Counted from the stretch's first letter, positions 1 through 5,841 are shown. The stretch is 7,248 nt of DNA from an archaeon (GCA_029258815.1 JAPDJZ010000155.1:1-7248), one strand, 5' to 3'. Translations and numbers: made by a program. Notes: generated by a model from the sequence alone, not told the origin.

Positions 1-687
1 TACCTCACCCCGGATAACCTGCCCGAGATCCTAGGATCGATCCTCGGAGACTCAACGCCCCTAGACTTCTGCGATTACCAGCTCGATCAATCCGTCCAGA
101 AGATCTTAGCCGGGCTCCTCGAGAAGAAGATTCAGGAATACGTCGTCGAGAAATTCAGGGACAGCATAATCCTCTTGGACGGCTCGCTCTCCGCCGGCCC
201 CCTAGACAACCCCCTCTGGCTCGTCTCCCGGATCCTAGAGAAGGCTAAGCCTAGGGGAAATGACGTCCTCGCGTTCTCGAAGACCAGCATCCTCCAGTTC
301 TGGGGGGCGGTCTTCACGGATGAAAGGCTTGGGGTGAGGCCCCCATACCTAGTCGATATGACGTGGCTCGTCAAAAGCATCGAGCTCAGGGTCAAGGTTC
401 TGGGGGAGACCTACCTCGCTAGGCTGGGATCCGGGACGAGCAGCTTCAGGCTGGACGCCTCGACCATTAGGAGGATCGAGGAGGTTCTCGGAAGCCTCCT
501 GAAAAGCGATCCACTAATCTACGGCTACCCGGAGCTCTTGATACTCGCCCACGACTACTGCACCTTCACGAAGCCCGACGTCATAGCCCTCCAATCGATC
601 CTGAGAAGATTCGGGGCGGAGTTCTTCAAGGCGTTCTCGATACGGGACATACTCTTCAATCCCCTCGACGGGGGGCTGAGGAGATGA
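1..687 (+). CDS. nurA: NurA nuclease, 5'-truncated by the window edge
   Basis: The frame is open from the first base, so the start codon lies upstream; 228 residues are visible. NurA is a Mn-dependent nuclease that works with the HerA translocase to resect DNA ends in archaeal recombination. What is seen: a hydrophobic strand running into Asp60-Gly-Ser (the NurA motif I that carries a metal-binding Asp), a Phe-Ser-Lys at 92-94 like the family's central lysine motif, an Arg-Leu-Asp at 150-152, and a C-terminal Gly-Tyr-Pro segment with Tyr176 and His184. The eight-residue Tyr-to-His spacing fits the C-terminal active-site pair known in Sulfolobus NurA. The DGS-to-Tyr interval is about 115 residues, clearly shorter than I recall for Sulfolobus NurA, so this looks like a compact member. 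The TTG at 175 lies just before the DGS motif and cannot be the real start. The stop overlaps the herA start (ATGA, 684-687), which implies translational coupling. Identification rests on motifs plus the herA neighbour. Confidence 0.85.
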   Translation, partial: YLTPDNLPEILGSILGDSTPLDFCDYQLDQSVQKILAGLLEKKIQEYVVEKFRDSIILLDGSLSAGPLDNPLWLVSRILEKAKPRGNDVLAFSKTSILQFWGAVFTDERLGVRPPYLVDMTWLVKSIELRVKVLGETYLARLGSGTSSFRLDASTIRRIEEVLGSLLKSDPLIYGYPELLILAHDYCTFTKPDVIALQSILRRFGAEFFKAFSIRDILFNPLDGGLRR

Positions 688-2129
688 AGATCCTCTCGAA
701 GAGCGGGGACACGATAGAGATCCTCGCATCGCCCAGCGAGCCCCCGCTGACTAGGGGGGACTACCTCCTGATAATCGACGGCGATAAGAAGCTTCTAGCC
801 CAGGTGATAGACGTGGAATACGCCGAGATCCCCGGAATACTGGAGGACGCGCTCCGCGAGCTCGCATCCGAATCCCTCTCGGTGAGGAACTTCGACCCAT
901 ACGATGTCGGCTCTATCCTAGTATGGGTTAAGGATTCGAGGAAGATACTCGCGAAGTTTCGAGGAATCATAGTTGACGGCGTCCTCAGGAACGACGTCAT
1001 CTGGCTTCCCTCGAGGCTCAATTCGAGGATAGAGAAGGCTTCCCCGGATCTGATCTCGGATCTCTCCAGAACCTGCGGCAGGAGGAGGCTCATCATAGGG
1101 GAGTGCATGGGCAAGGAAGTTGGGGTGAACGCGGAGGATCTCGATGGAAGGCTTACGATAATAACCGGGAAGAAGGAGACCGGGAAGTCCCATCTCGCCA
1201 AGATCCTCATAACATCCCTCGCGGAGCATGGGGCGAAGACCGTAGTCCTAGACGTGAACGGGGAGTACGTCGGGCTCTCGAAGACCGTCGAGGGGGGATT
1301 AAGCAAGATCGCGGATAAGCACGTGGTCCTAACGCCCGGAGAGAACTTCAGGATCTCCGTCGAGGACGCCGGGCTGAGAACCATGAGCGATATACTCGTA
1401 CACGTCCTCGGAACTCCGGCGACCAGCGTAAGGGAGTTCGCGAGAATCTGGAACTTGGTCGAGAAGTATGATGATCGCGTAACCCTGAGGAGGTTGATCG
1501 ACGCGGTTGCGAGGGCGCAGATGCACGAATCCGTTAGAGAGGCTTTGATGAGCAGGCTTCTAAGCCTTGAGGAGACCGGGTTCTTCGACGATGAAAGCCC
1601 CGCGAACCTCGCCCAGATCATAAACTCCAGAAGCGAGGGCGGGATCTTCGTGGTAGATCTATCAAGGATGCTCTCGCAGTCTCGAAGGGTGGTGGTCGAG
1701 TATCTTCTCAGCAAGCTTTCAAGCCTCCTGAGAAGCGGCGAGGTGGATCCGCTATTCCTGCTGGCCGAGGAAGCCCACCTATACCTCAGGGAGACCTACT
1801 GGGACGATCTGATAACCAGGATGAGGCATATAGGCCTATTCCCGATCTTCGTAACCAATCAGCCCGACAGCATACCCGAGACCGTCTACAGGCAGGCGGA
1901 TAACATATTCCTATTCAATTTCACCAACGAGCTGGATCTAAGCTATATTTCGAGGGCTTCGAAGGTGGACGCGGAGACGGTTAAGCGCATAGCTAGGATG
2001 CTTCCGCCTAGATGCTGCCTGGTAATAGGCAGGGTCGTAAACGATCTTCCGATGGTGGTTAGGGTTAGGGAGCTTAAGCTTAGAGCCATGGGAGAGACGA
2101 GGCTCCTCTTCAAGGCCGCCGAATCCTAG
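684..2129 (+). CDS. herA: HerA hexameric DNA translocase/helicase
   Basis: This 481-residue ATPase of the HerA/FtsK superfamily pumps duplex DNA toward its nuclease partner NurA. Residues 1-110 or so form the small beta-rich HAS-barrel region. The RecA-like core has Walker A GKKETGKS at 162-169, a D-x-N-G-E-Y motif at 190-195 (the HerA D-x-x-G-E-Y), a VVDLS strand at 323-327, and Walker B with catalytic glutamate in the Glu-Glu-Ala-His block at 362-365. Arg379/Arg381 sit where the arginine finger is expected. Length is normal for the family (about 500). The usual Ser/Thr-Gln-Arg-Pro sensor-like motif reads TNQPDS at 391-396, a departure from the consensus. The ATG overlaps the nurA stop; a G-rich stretch at 670-675 eight bases upstream could act as ribosome binding site, and the HAS barrel starts immediately, supporting this start. 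The ORF ends 120 bp before cdvB, which has its own promoter. Confidence 0.95.
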   Translation: MKILSKSGDTIEILASPSEPPLTRGDYLLIIDGDKKLLAQVIDVEYAEIPGILEDALRELASESLSVRNFDPYDVGSILVWVKDSRKILAKFRGIIVDGVLRNDVIWLPSRLNSRIEKASPDLISDLSRTCGRRRLIIGECMGKEVGVNAEDLDGRLTIITGKKETGKSHLAKILITSLAEHGAKTVVLDVNGEYVGLSKTVEGGLSKIADKHVVLTPGENFRISVEDAGLRTMSDILVHVLGTPATSVREFARIWNLVEKYDDRVTLRRLIDAVARAQMHESVREALMSRLLSLEETGFFDDESPANLAQIINSRSEGGIFVVDLSRMLSQSRRVVVEYLLSKLSSLLRSGEVDPLFLLAEEAHLYLRETYWDDLITRMRHIGLFPIFVTNQPDSIPETVYRQADNIFLFNFTNELDLSYISRASKVDAETVKRIARMLPPRCCLVIGRVVNDLPMVVRVRELKLRAMGETRLLFKAAES

Positions 2130-2209
2130 AACCGCCGTGGCCAAAACGCGGATATGTGAAACGTATTTCCCAAAGAATCCTAAGAGAATTGTCTCGGGCT
2201 TCCCGCTCC

Positions 2210-2223
2210 AAAAGATTAAAAGA
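2210..2223 (+). promoter_or_regulatory. Putative cdvB promoter (TATA box)
   Basis: The A/T-rich element AAAAGATTAAAAGA stands out in the GC-rich 120-bp spacer between herA and cdvB. Its centre is about 34 bases before the ATG at 2250. The expected transcription start, about 26 bases downstream of the box, would give a leader of only about 8-10 bases. The rest of the spacer (2130-2209) holds no gene or clear terminator that I can see. The call rests on composition and spacing alone. Confidence 0.5.
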
Positions 2224-2235
2224 ACGCAAGCTCGG

Positions 2236-2242
2236 CGGGTGG
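2236..2242 (+). promoter_or_regulatory. Ribosome binding site that decides the cdvB start
   Basis: GGGTGGT lies seven bases before the ATG at 2250. The frame also opens with a TTG at 2244, but that codon begins one base after the purine-rich element, too close to be used. The ATG is therefore preferred, shortening the protein from 248 to 246 residues. Confidence 0.55.
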
Positions 2243-2249
2243 TTTGCTC

Positions 2250-2990
2250 ATGCCGGAGTTCGAGAATGCGCCGATAGGCGATCCATTCGTGGACGAGGAG
2301 GCTCGGGAGGAGCTCAGGCTCAGGCTCGAGCGCTCTCTAAGCCAGCTGAATGCCCAGATAGCGAGGCTCGGATCTAAGCATCGGGAGCTCCTCACTAAGA
2401 GCAGGGAGTATTTCGAGCAGGTTGTGGAGGCGATGATGGCCGGAGACGAGGCCAGGGCGTCGATCTACGCCGAGGAGATCGCCGAGATCAGGAAGCTCGC
2501 GAATATGATCTCGAAGACCGAGCTAACCCTAGAGCAGGTGAAGCTCAGGCTCGAGACGATCCTAGAGGTCAGCGACCTAATAGGCTTGATCATCCCGCTC
2601 CTATCCCTGATAGCGGAGGCCGAGGACGAGATCGCGGGGGTGGCGCCCGAGGCCGCGGACAGCCTCCACGAGCTGGCCTCCTATATCGAGGACTTCTCCG
2701 GGATAGCCGCCACGGCGCCCGTCGAGCCCGTGGATCGGGAGGAGCTGAGCGAAGACGTTAAGGAGGTTCTGGAGGAGGCTAGGAGAGCCGCCGCCGAGAG
2801 GATTAGGGAGACCTTCCCGGACGTTCCGAAGCTCTCCGAGGAGGAGAAGCTCGTCTACTCCTACATCTCGAAATCCGGGTCGGAGATAGATTTGAGGAAG
2901 TGCGCGAGGGATCTAAGGATAGATATTAGGCAGGTGAGGAAGATTCTAGAGAAATTGGAGGAGAAGGGGCTTATAGAGCTCGTAGGCTAA
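2250..2990 (+). CDS. cdvB: ESCRT-III-like cell division protein CdvB with C-terminal winged helix
   Basis: This 246-residue, highly charged, almost wholly alpha-helical protein polymerises in its family into membrane-constricting filaments during ESCRT-type division. Residues 10-150 form the Snf7-like core: a long helical hairpin (about 13-60 and 65-108), a hydrophobic turn near 108-120 (Asp-Leu-Ile-Gly-Leu-Ile-Ile), then shorter helices. An acidic linker (about 158-186) leads to FPDVPKL at 189-195, which resembles the proline-containing MIM2 motif by which CdvB binds the MIT domain of CdvC. Residues 196-246 make a winged-helix fold: three helices and one strand ending in Leu-Ile-Glu-Leu-Val-Gly. 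The chain stops there, without a second wing strand, as in the 'broken' winged helix of Sulfolobus CdvB that CdvA completes. Length is close to crenarchaeal CdvB (about 260). Its stop TAA (2988-2990) overlaps the stop of convergent cdvC. No cdvA-like ORF is in the window. It could be a CdvB paralogue rather than the main one, though most paralogues lack the winged helix. Confidence 0.88.
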   Translation: MPEFENAPIGDPFVDEEAREELRLRLERSLSQLNAQIARLGSKHRELLTKSREYFEQVVEAMMAGDEARASIYAEEIAEIRKLANMISKTELTLEQVKLRLETILEVSDLIGLIIPLLSLIAEAEDEIAGVAPEAADSLHELASYIEDFSGIAATAPVEPVDREELSEDVKEVLEEARRAAAERIRETFPDVPKLSEEEKLVYSYISKSGSEIDLRKCARDLRIDIRQVRKILEKLEEKGLIELVG

Positions 2991-4099
2991 TATGCTCCAA
3001 ACTTCTCATTCCATTCGAGCATCTTCCTAACGCTCTCCAGATCTATGCTGGGCTTCCTCCTCCTGACGACCTCTAAGAAATCCTCCATCCTGATCTTCCT
3101 CGGCGCATCCCCCTCGCCCCTCGTCTCGAAGAACTCACTAACGATCTTGGTCTGCACCTCCATGCAGATCGTATAGATGTCGGCCGCGGAGTATCCGTTC
3201 GTGATCCTAGCCAGCTCGGCGAACTCGACATCATCGTCTAGGTTCAACTTGCCCGCGTAGTGCGCGAACAGCTTAAGCCTAGTCTCGTAGTCCGGCAGAT
3301 CTATGAAGATCCTCTTCTGAAATCTCCGGATGAAGGGCTCGTCGAGAAGCCAGGGCTTATTCGTCGCCGCCAGAACGTAGATCGTGCTGAGCCTACCCTT
3401 ATCGAGCAGCCCGTCCATCTCCTTAATCAGCTGATTCCTAGCCCTAGCCTCCCCGCCCACCTCGTTAACCCTAATGGCCGCGAACGAATCCACCTCGTCT
3501 ATGAAGATTATCACGGGCTTGCCCGAAGCCTCATATCCCCTAGCCGTTCTAAATATCGTGGAGACGTTTTTCTCCGATTCCCCAAGCCACTTCGACATGA
3601 CGAGGGAGGCATCTACGTGCATGAAAACGGCGTCTATCTCGTTCGCCACGGCGGCGGCGAGCATGGTTTTACCGCAGCCCGGGGGGCCGAAGAGGAGGAT
3701 CCCTCGGGGCCAGCCCAGCGGGAATAGATTCGGCCTTCTCATGGGATAGATTATGCCCTCCATTATGGCCTTCTTAGCCTTCTCCAATCCGATGACATCA
3801 TCCCACTTAACCGGAGGAGGCTTCTCCACGACGAACTCCTGCGCGGCCTCGGCCGCGGACGCCCTCGAAGACCCGCCCTCGAAGACGCCCTCATTAAGAG
3901 CCTCGATCCTCCTTGTATACTGCCTCCTCTTCTCCTCGTAGATTCTCCTCATCATCGGGTCCTCGGTTAATTCGATGAGCTTCTCCAGAAGCTCTATGGC
4001 TTCTCGATAGCTTTTCGCGGCTTCGCTTTTCAACCCTATCCTATCGTATCTGACGGCCGCCCTAGCCCTTTCCGCCGCGAGCCTTTCAAGCTCCCTCAT
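2987..4099 (-). CDS. cdvC: Vps4-type AAA ATPase CdvC
   Basis: This 370-residue ATPase disassembles and remodels ESCRT-III (CdvB) filaments in cell division. Residues 1-70 form a three-helix MIT domain (about 2-22, 25-45, 48-70), the part that binds MIM2 motifs in CdvB. A flexible linker rich in Ala/Ser/Glu (71-92) leads to the AAA module: Walker A GPPGCGKT 138-145, pore loop Lys-Trp-Leu-Gly 170-173, Walker B IIFIDEVD 197-204 with catalytic Glu202, sensor-1 Asn247, arginine fingers Arg258/Arg259, and Gly-Tyr-Ser-Ala-Ala-Asp (302-307) in the small domain. The small domain has no room for the beta insertion of eukaryotic Vps4, as is usual in archaeal CdvC. All key residues are intact, so it should be active. 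It is transcribed toward cdvB, unlike the co-directional cdvABC operon of Sulfolobus. The start ATG has an AGGAGA-type purine stretch upstream (minus-strand image of 4113-4118), and the MIT helix begins at once. Confidence 0.93.
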   Translation of the reverse strand: MRELERLAAERARAAVRYDRIGLKSEAAKSYREAIELLEKLIELTEDPMMRRIYEEKRRQYTRRIEALNEGVFEGGSSRASAAEAAQEFVVEKPPPVKWDDVIGLEKAKKAIMEGIIYPMRRPNLFPLGWPRGILLFGPPGCGKTMLAAAVANEIDAVFMHVDASLVMSKWLGESEKNVSTIFRTARGYEASGKPVIIFIDEVDSFAAIRVNEVGGEARARNQLIKEMDGLLDKGRLSTIYVLAATNKPWLLDEPFIRRFQKRIFIDLPDYETRLKLFAHYAGKLNLDDDVEFAELARITNGYSAADIYTICMEVQTKIVSEFFETRGEGDAPRKIRMEDFLEVVRRRKPSIDLESVRKMLEWNEKFGAY

Positions 4100-4130
4100 G
4101 CTCAGCAGCCTAGTCTCCTAGAGAATCTCC

Positions 4131-4138
4131 TAAAATCT
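4131..4138 (-). promoter_or_regulatory. Putative cdvC promoter (TATA box)
   Basis: On the minus strand this reads AGATTTTA, centred about 35 bases before the cdvC ATG. That is the same spacing as the boxes before cdvB and HMG-CoA synthase, which is the main support. Other A/T-rich stretches in the 111-bp gap (near 4163-4167 and 4183-4189) are too far upstream for a short leader but could serve a longer one. Confidence 0.4.
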
Positions 4139-4167
4139 CTGCCTTAACCCAGACCCCGGGCGATATA

Positions 4168-4187
4168 CGGGTCAAAGTCCGGGTAAA
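4168..4187. repeat. Imperfect direct repeat upstream of cdvC
   Basis: CGGGTCAAA (4168-4176) and CGGGTAAA (4180-4187) are two similar elements 12 bp apart, a little over one helical turn, in the gap between the Lrp-type gene and cdvC. They lie upstream of the candidate cdvC TATA box, where an archaeal activator could bind. The similarity is short and could be chance. Confidence 0.25.
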
Positions 4188-4200
4188 TACGCGAGTAGTG

Positions 4201-4214
4201 CCTTCAGCCTTCAG
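4201..4214. repeat. Tandem 7-bp duplication over the regulator's stop codon
   Basis: CCTTCAG occurs twice back to back, and the second copy contains the minus-strand TGA stop (4211-4213) of the Lrp-type gene. It is perfect but only two units long, and probably a small replication-slippage event without function. Confidence 0.5.
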
Positions 4215-4678
4215 GGATCCTCCTTAGCCGTGTAGAAGACGACGCAGGTTAGGGTTCTCGCCACCCCGCGCATTCCGCGGATCCTATCGATCACCAGCTC
4301 CCCTATCTCCTTCATGGACGCGCCCCTAACCTTTAGGAGTATGTCCCATTCGCCCGAGATTAGATGCGCCTCCTCGACGTTCTCGAGCAAGGCGATCTCG
4401 TGGGCTAGAGCCTTTTGGGAGATATCGGATCCCGGCATGAAGGAGACGAGGATGAAGGCTAGAACCCCCTTTCCGAGCCTCGCCTTATCGACCTTCACCG
4501 TAAACCTCTTGATAACGCCCATTCGCCTAAGCTTGCTAATCCTATCCTGAATGGTCGTTCTGGGCATTCCGAGGGCGTCGGCCAGTTCGCGGAGATTCCT
4601 CGAGGAGTCCAGTTCAAGCTCTCTCAGAATCTGCAGATCCTTTTCATCGAGCCTCTCAGCTCGCCTAGCCTTCCTCAT
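4211..4678 (-). CDS. Lrp/AsnC family transcriptional regulator
   Basis: This 155-residue protein has the classic two-domain layout. Residues 10-58 form a winged helix-turn-helix (a Leu-Asp-Glu-Lys-Asp start, then the recognition helix around 39-51, Pro-Arg-Thr-Thr-Ile-Gln-Asp-Arg, and Gly-Val-Ile-Lys-Arg-Phe at 54-59 leading into the linker). Residues 72-149 form the RAM ligand-binding and oligomerisation domain, with the diagnostic Gly-Glu-Trp-Asp-Ile-Leu-Leu-Lys at 109-116. The family usually forms dimers to octamers, senses amino acids or other small metabolites, and often represses its own gene. It is divergent from the HMG-CoA synthase operon across 113 bp and sits upstream of cdvC on the same strand, with a 111-bp gap, so co-transcription is possible but not required. 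The effector cannot be read from the sequence. The start ATG is preceded by a TATA-like box at leaderless spacing. Confidence 0.93.
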   Translation of the reverse strand: MRKARRAERLDEKDLQILRELELDSSRNLRELADALGMPRTTIQDRISKLRRMGVIKRFTVKVDKARLGKGVLAFILVSFMPGSDISQKALAHEIALLENVEEAHLISGEWDILLKVRGASMKEIGELVIDRIRGMRGVARTLTCVVFYTAKEDP

Positions 4679-4681
4679 TCT

Positions 4682-4692
4682 CCCGAATCGGG
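4682..4692. promoter_or_regulatory. Palindrome at the regulator's transcription start, possible operator
   Basis: CCCGAATCGGG is a perfect inverted repeat (arms CCCGA/TCGGG around one A) four to fourteen bases before the Lrp-type gene's ATG and downstream of its TATA box. Bound protein there would block initiation, the usual autorepression geometry. Its inner 8-mer CGAATCGG recurs at 4742-4749. That it binds the adjacent regulator is inference. Confidence 0.4.
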
Positions 4693-4702
4693 TGCGGATC
4701 TA

Positions 4703-4710
4703 GGTATAAG
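4703..4710 (-). promoter_or_regulatory. Putative TATA box of the Lrp-type gene
   Basis: On the minus strand it reads CTTATACC, a good archaeal TATA box, centred about 29 bases before the ATG. With initiation about 26 bases downstream the message would be nearly or fully leaderless, consistent with no clear Shine-Dalgarno sequence before this start. Confidence 0.55.
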
Positions 4711-4741
4711 CGTTCCCCTCCATTCGTCAAACGTCGATCGG

Positions 4742-4749
4742 CGAATCGG
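4742..4749. repeat. Second copy of CGAATCGG, next to the HMG-CoA synthase promoter
   Basis: This 8-mer is identical to the core of the palindrome at 4682-4692 and lies directly upstream of the TATA box at 4752-4762, in the position of the BRE. It also forms part of a close pair of ATCGGC hexamers (4737-4742 and 4745-4750). A regulator that binds both copies could link the two divergent promoters. It is short, and chance occurrence is possible in this GC-rich sequence. Confidence 0.3.
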
Positions 4750-4751
4750 CA

Positions 4752-4762
4752 AAATTTAAAAG
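4752..4762 (+). promoter_or_regulatory. Putative promoter of the mevalonate operon (TATA box)
   Basis: AAATTTAAAAG is the strongest A/T-rich box in the window, centred about 35 bases before the HMG-CoA synthase ATG. The expected start of transcription is near 4783, giving a leader of about ten bases. No convincing Shine-Dalgarno element lies before the ATG, which fits a short-leader message for the first gene of an operon. Confidence 0.65.
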
Positions 4763-4766
4763 AGGA

Positions 4767-4781
4767 CGGGAACAGATCCCG
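4767..4781. promoter_or_regulatory. Inverted repeat between TATA box and start of HMG-CoA synthase
   Basis: CGGGA (4767-4771) and TCCCG (4777-4781) are perfect inverted arms around a five-base loop, just upstream of the predicted transcription start. The location mirrors the palindrome in front of the divergent regulator gene and suggests a repressor site. The arms are short and binding is not shown. Confidence 0.3.
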
Positions 4782-4791
4782 GCGAAAAGCC

Positions 4792-5841
4792 ATGGTCAGG
4801 GTAGGCGGCGTCGCGATCCGCGGCTATGGGGGCTACGTCCCGAGATACCGGATAAGGGCAGAGGAGATCGGGAGGATCTGGGGGGTTGGGGCGGCCGAGC
4901 TTCCGGTGGGGGAGAAGTCGGTTGCCGGGCCGGATGAGGACGTGGCCACGATGGCGGTTGAAGCCGCTAGAATGGCTCTACGGAGGGCGGGGATAGATCC
5001 GAGGAAGATCGGCGCTATTCACGTCGGAAGCGAGTCGAAGCCCTACGCCGTTAAGCCCACGGGGACGATAGTCGCCGAGGCCATCGGAGCGAATCCGAGC
5101 AAGCTCGCGGCGGACTTCGAATTCGCGTGCAAAGCCGGAACCGAGGCCCTCTCCCTAATCTCGGGCTTAATCCAGACCGGTATAATAGAGTACGGCCTCG
5201 CGATCGGGGCGGATACGGCTCAGGGGAGACCTAGGGACGCCTTGGAGTACACCGCTGCTAGCGGGGCCGCCGCGTTCATTCTCGGGAAGCCGGATAGGCA
5301 GGCGGCTGCTCTAATCGAGGCTTGGAGCGGATACGTAACCGATACCCCGGATTTCTGGAGAAGGCCCTTCGACAGGTATCCGGTTCACGCGGCTAGGTTC
5401 ACCGGCGCCCCGGCATACTTCAGGCACGTCGTCGGGGCCGTTAAGAGCCTCCTAGACGGCGACGGATACTCGATCGACGAGATAGACTACTTCGTATTCC
5501 ATCAGCCTAACGTGAAGTTCCCCCTAGCCGCCGCGAAGATGCTCGGGATACCTAAGGAGAAGGTTCTCCCCGGGCTCCTCTCGGACAAGATCGGAAACAC
5601 GTATAGCGCCTGCTCGCTCCTCGGACTGGTTAAGGTTCTCGATCAAGCCCAGCCAGGCCAGAAAATCCTCCTCGCCTCCTACGGCTCGGGAGCGGGTAGC
5701 GACGCCTTCATCATAAAAGTCCTCGACGCGATTCTCGAGAGGAGGGATCTGGCGCCGAGGCTCGATAGCTTCCTCGAGGATAAGATCTACATAGACTACG
5801 CGACCTACCTCAAGTTCAGAGGAGAAATTCTTAGGAGGTGA
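4792..5841 (+). CDS. Hydroxymethylglutaryl-CoA synthase, archaeal type
   Basis: The 349-residue enzyme condenses acetyl-CoA with acetoacetyl-CoA to HMG-CoA, the committed feed into the mevalonate route for archaeal isoprenoid lipids. It is a thiolase-fold protein of normal archaeal length (about 345-350). The catalytic triad is visible: Glu81 in Gly-Ser-Glu-Ser-Lys-Pro, nucleophilic Cys113 in Glu-Phe-Ala-Cys-Lys-Ala-Gly-Thr, and His237 in Phe-His-Gln-Pro-Asn. Also present are the Gly-Asn-Thr-Tyr-Ser-Ala-Cys block (268-274) and the Ser-Tyr-Gly-Ser-Gly-Ala-Gly loop (296-302). It should therefore be active. It heads an operon with the thiolase-like and DUF35 genes, whose relatives in methanogens form one complex that passes acetoacetyl-CoA from thiolase to this enzyme. 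The ATG is fixed by a promoter 35 bases upstream and by the conserved N-terminal strand. Its stop sits inside the ribosome binding region of the next gene. Confidence 0.96.
   Translation: MVRVGGVAIRGYGGYVPRYRIRAEEIGRIWGVGAAELPVGEKSVAGPDEDVATMAVEAARMALRRAGIDPRKIGAIHVGSESKPYAVKPTGTIVAEAIGANPSKLAADFEFACKAGTEALSLISGLIQTGIIEYGLAIGADTAQGRPRDALEYTAASGAAAFILGKPDRQAAALIEAWSGYVTDTPDFWRRPFDRYPVHAARFTGAPAYFRHVVGAVKSLLDGDGYSIDEIDYFVFHQPNVKFPLAAAKMLGIPKEKVLPGLLSDKIGNTYSACSLLGLVKVLDQAQPGQKILLASYGSGAGSDAFIIKVLDAILERRDLAPRLDSFLEDKIYIDYATYLKFRGEILRR
5833..5841 (+). promoter_or_regulatory. Strong Shine-Dalgarno sequence that decides the thiolase start
   Basis: AGGAGGTGA is an essentially full anti-16S match overlapping the HMG-CoA synthase stop (TGA 5839-5841). 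It is five bases from the GTG at 5847. The in-frame GTG at 5838 lies inside the element and cannot be used with it, so the thiolase-like protein most likely starts at 5847. Confidence 0.8.

Noticed and set aside
175..687. A short NurA version starting at the TTG at 175
   Set aside because: The start would cut off the strand leading into the catalytic Asp-Gly-Ser motif, and the frame is open back to base 1, so the gene is simply truncated by the window.
761..1714. A 317-residue open frame on the minus strand inside herA
   Set aside because: It lies wholly opposite herA, which has clear ATPase motifs. Its protein is rich in Ser, Thr, Arg and Pro without recognisable motifs, as expected for an antisense shadow in GC-rich DNA.
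2130..2249. A terminator or small RNA in the herA-cdvB spacer
   Set aside because: I found no strong hairpin and no T-run; only the promoter-like box and ribosome binding site near its end can be supported.
2156..2377. A small plus-strand frame across the herA-cdvB spacer
   Set aside because: Its product is low-complexity Arg/Gly/Ala/Ser, it overlaps the start of cdvB in another frame, and it spans the cdvB promoter box.
3260..3727. A 155-residue open frame on the plus strand inside cdvC
   Set aside because: It overlaps the AAA core of cdvC, has no recognisable domain and no promoter or ribosome binding site of its own; it is a shadow frame.
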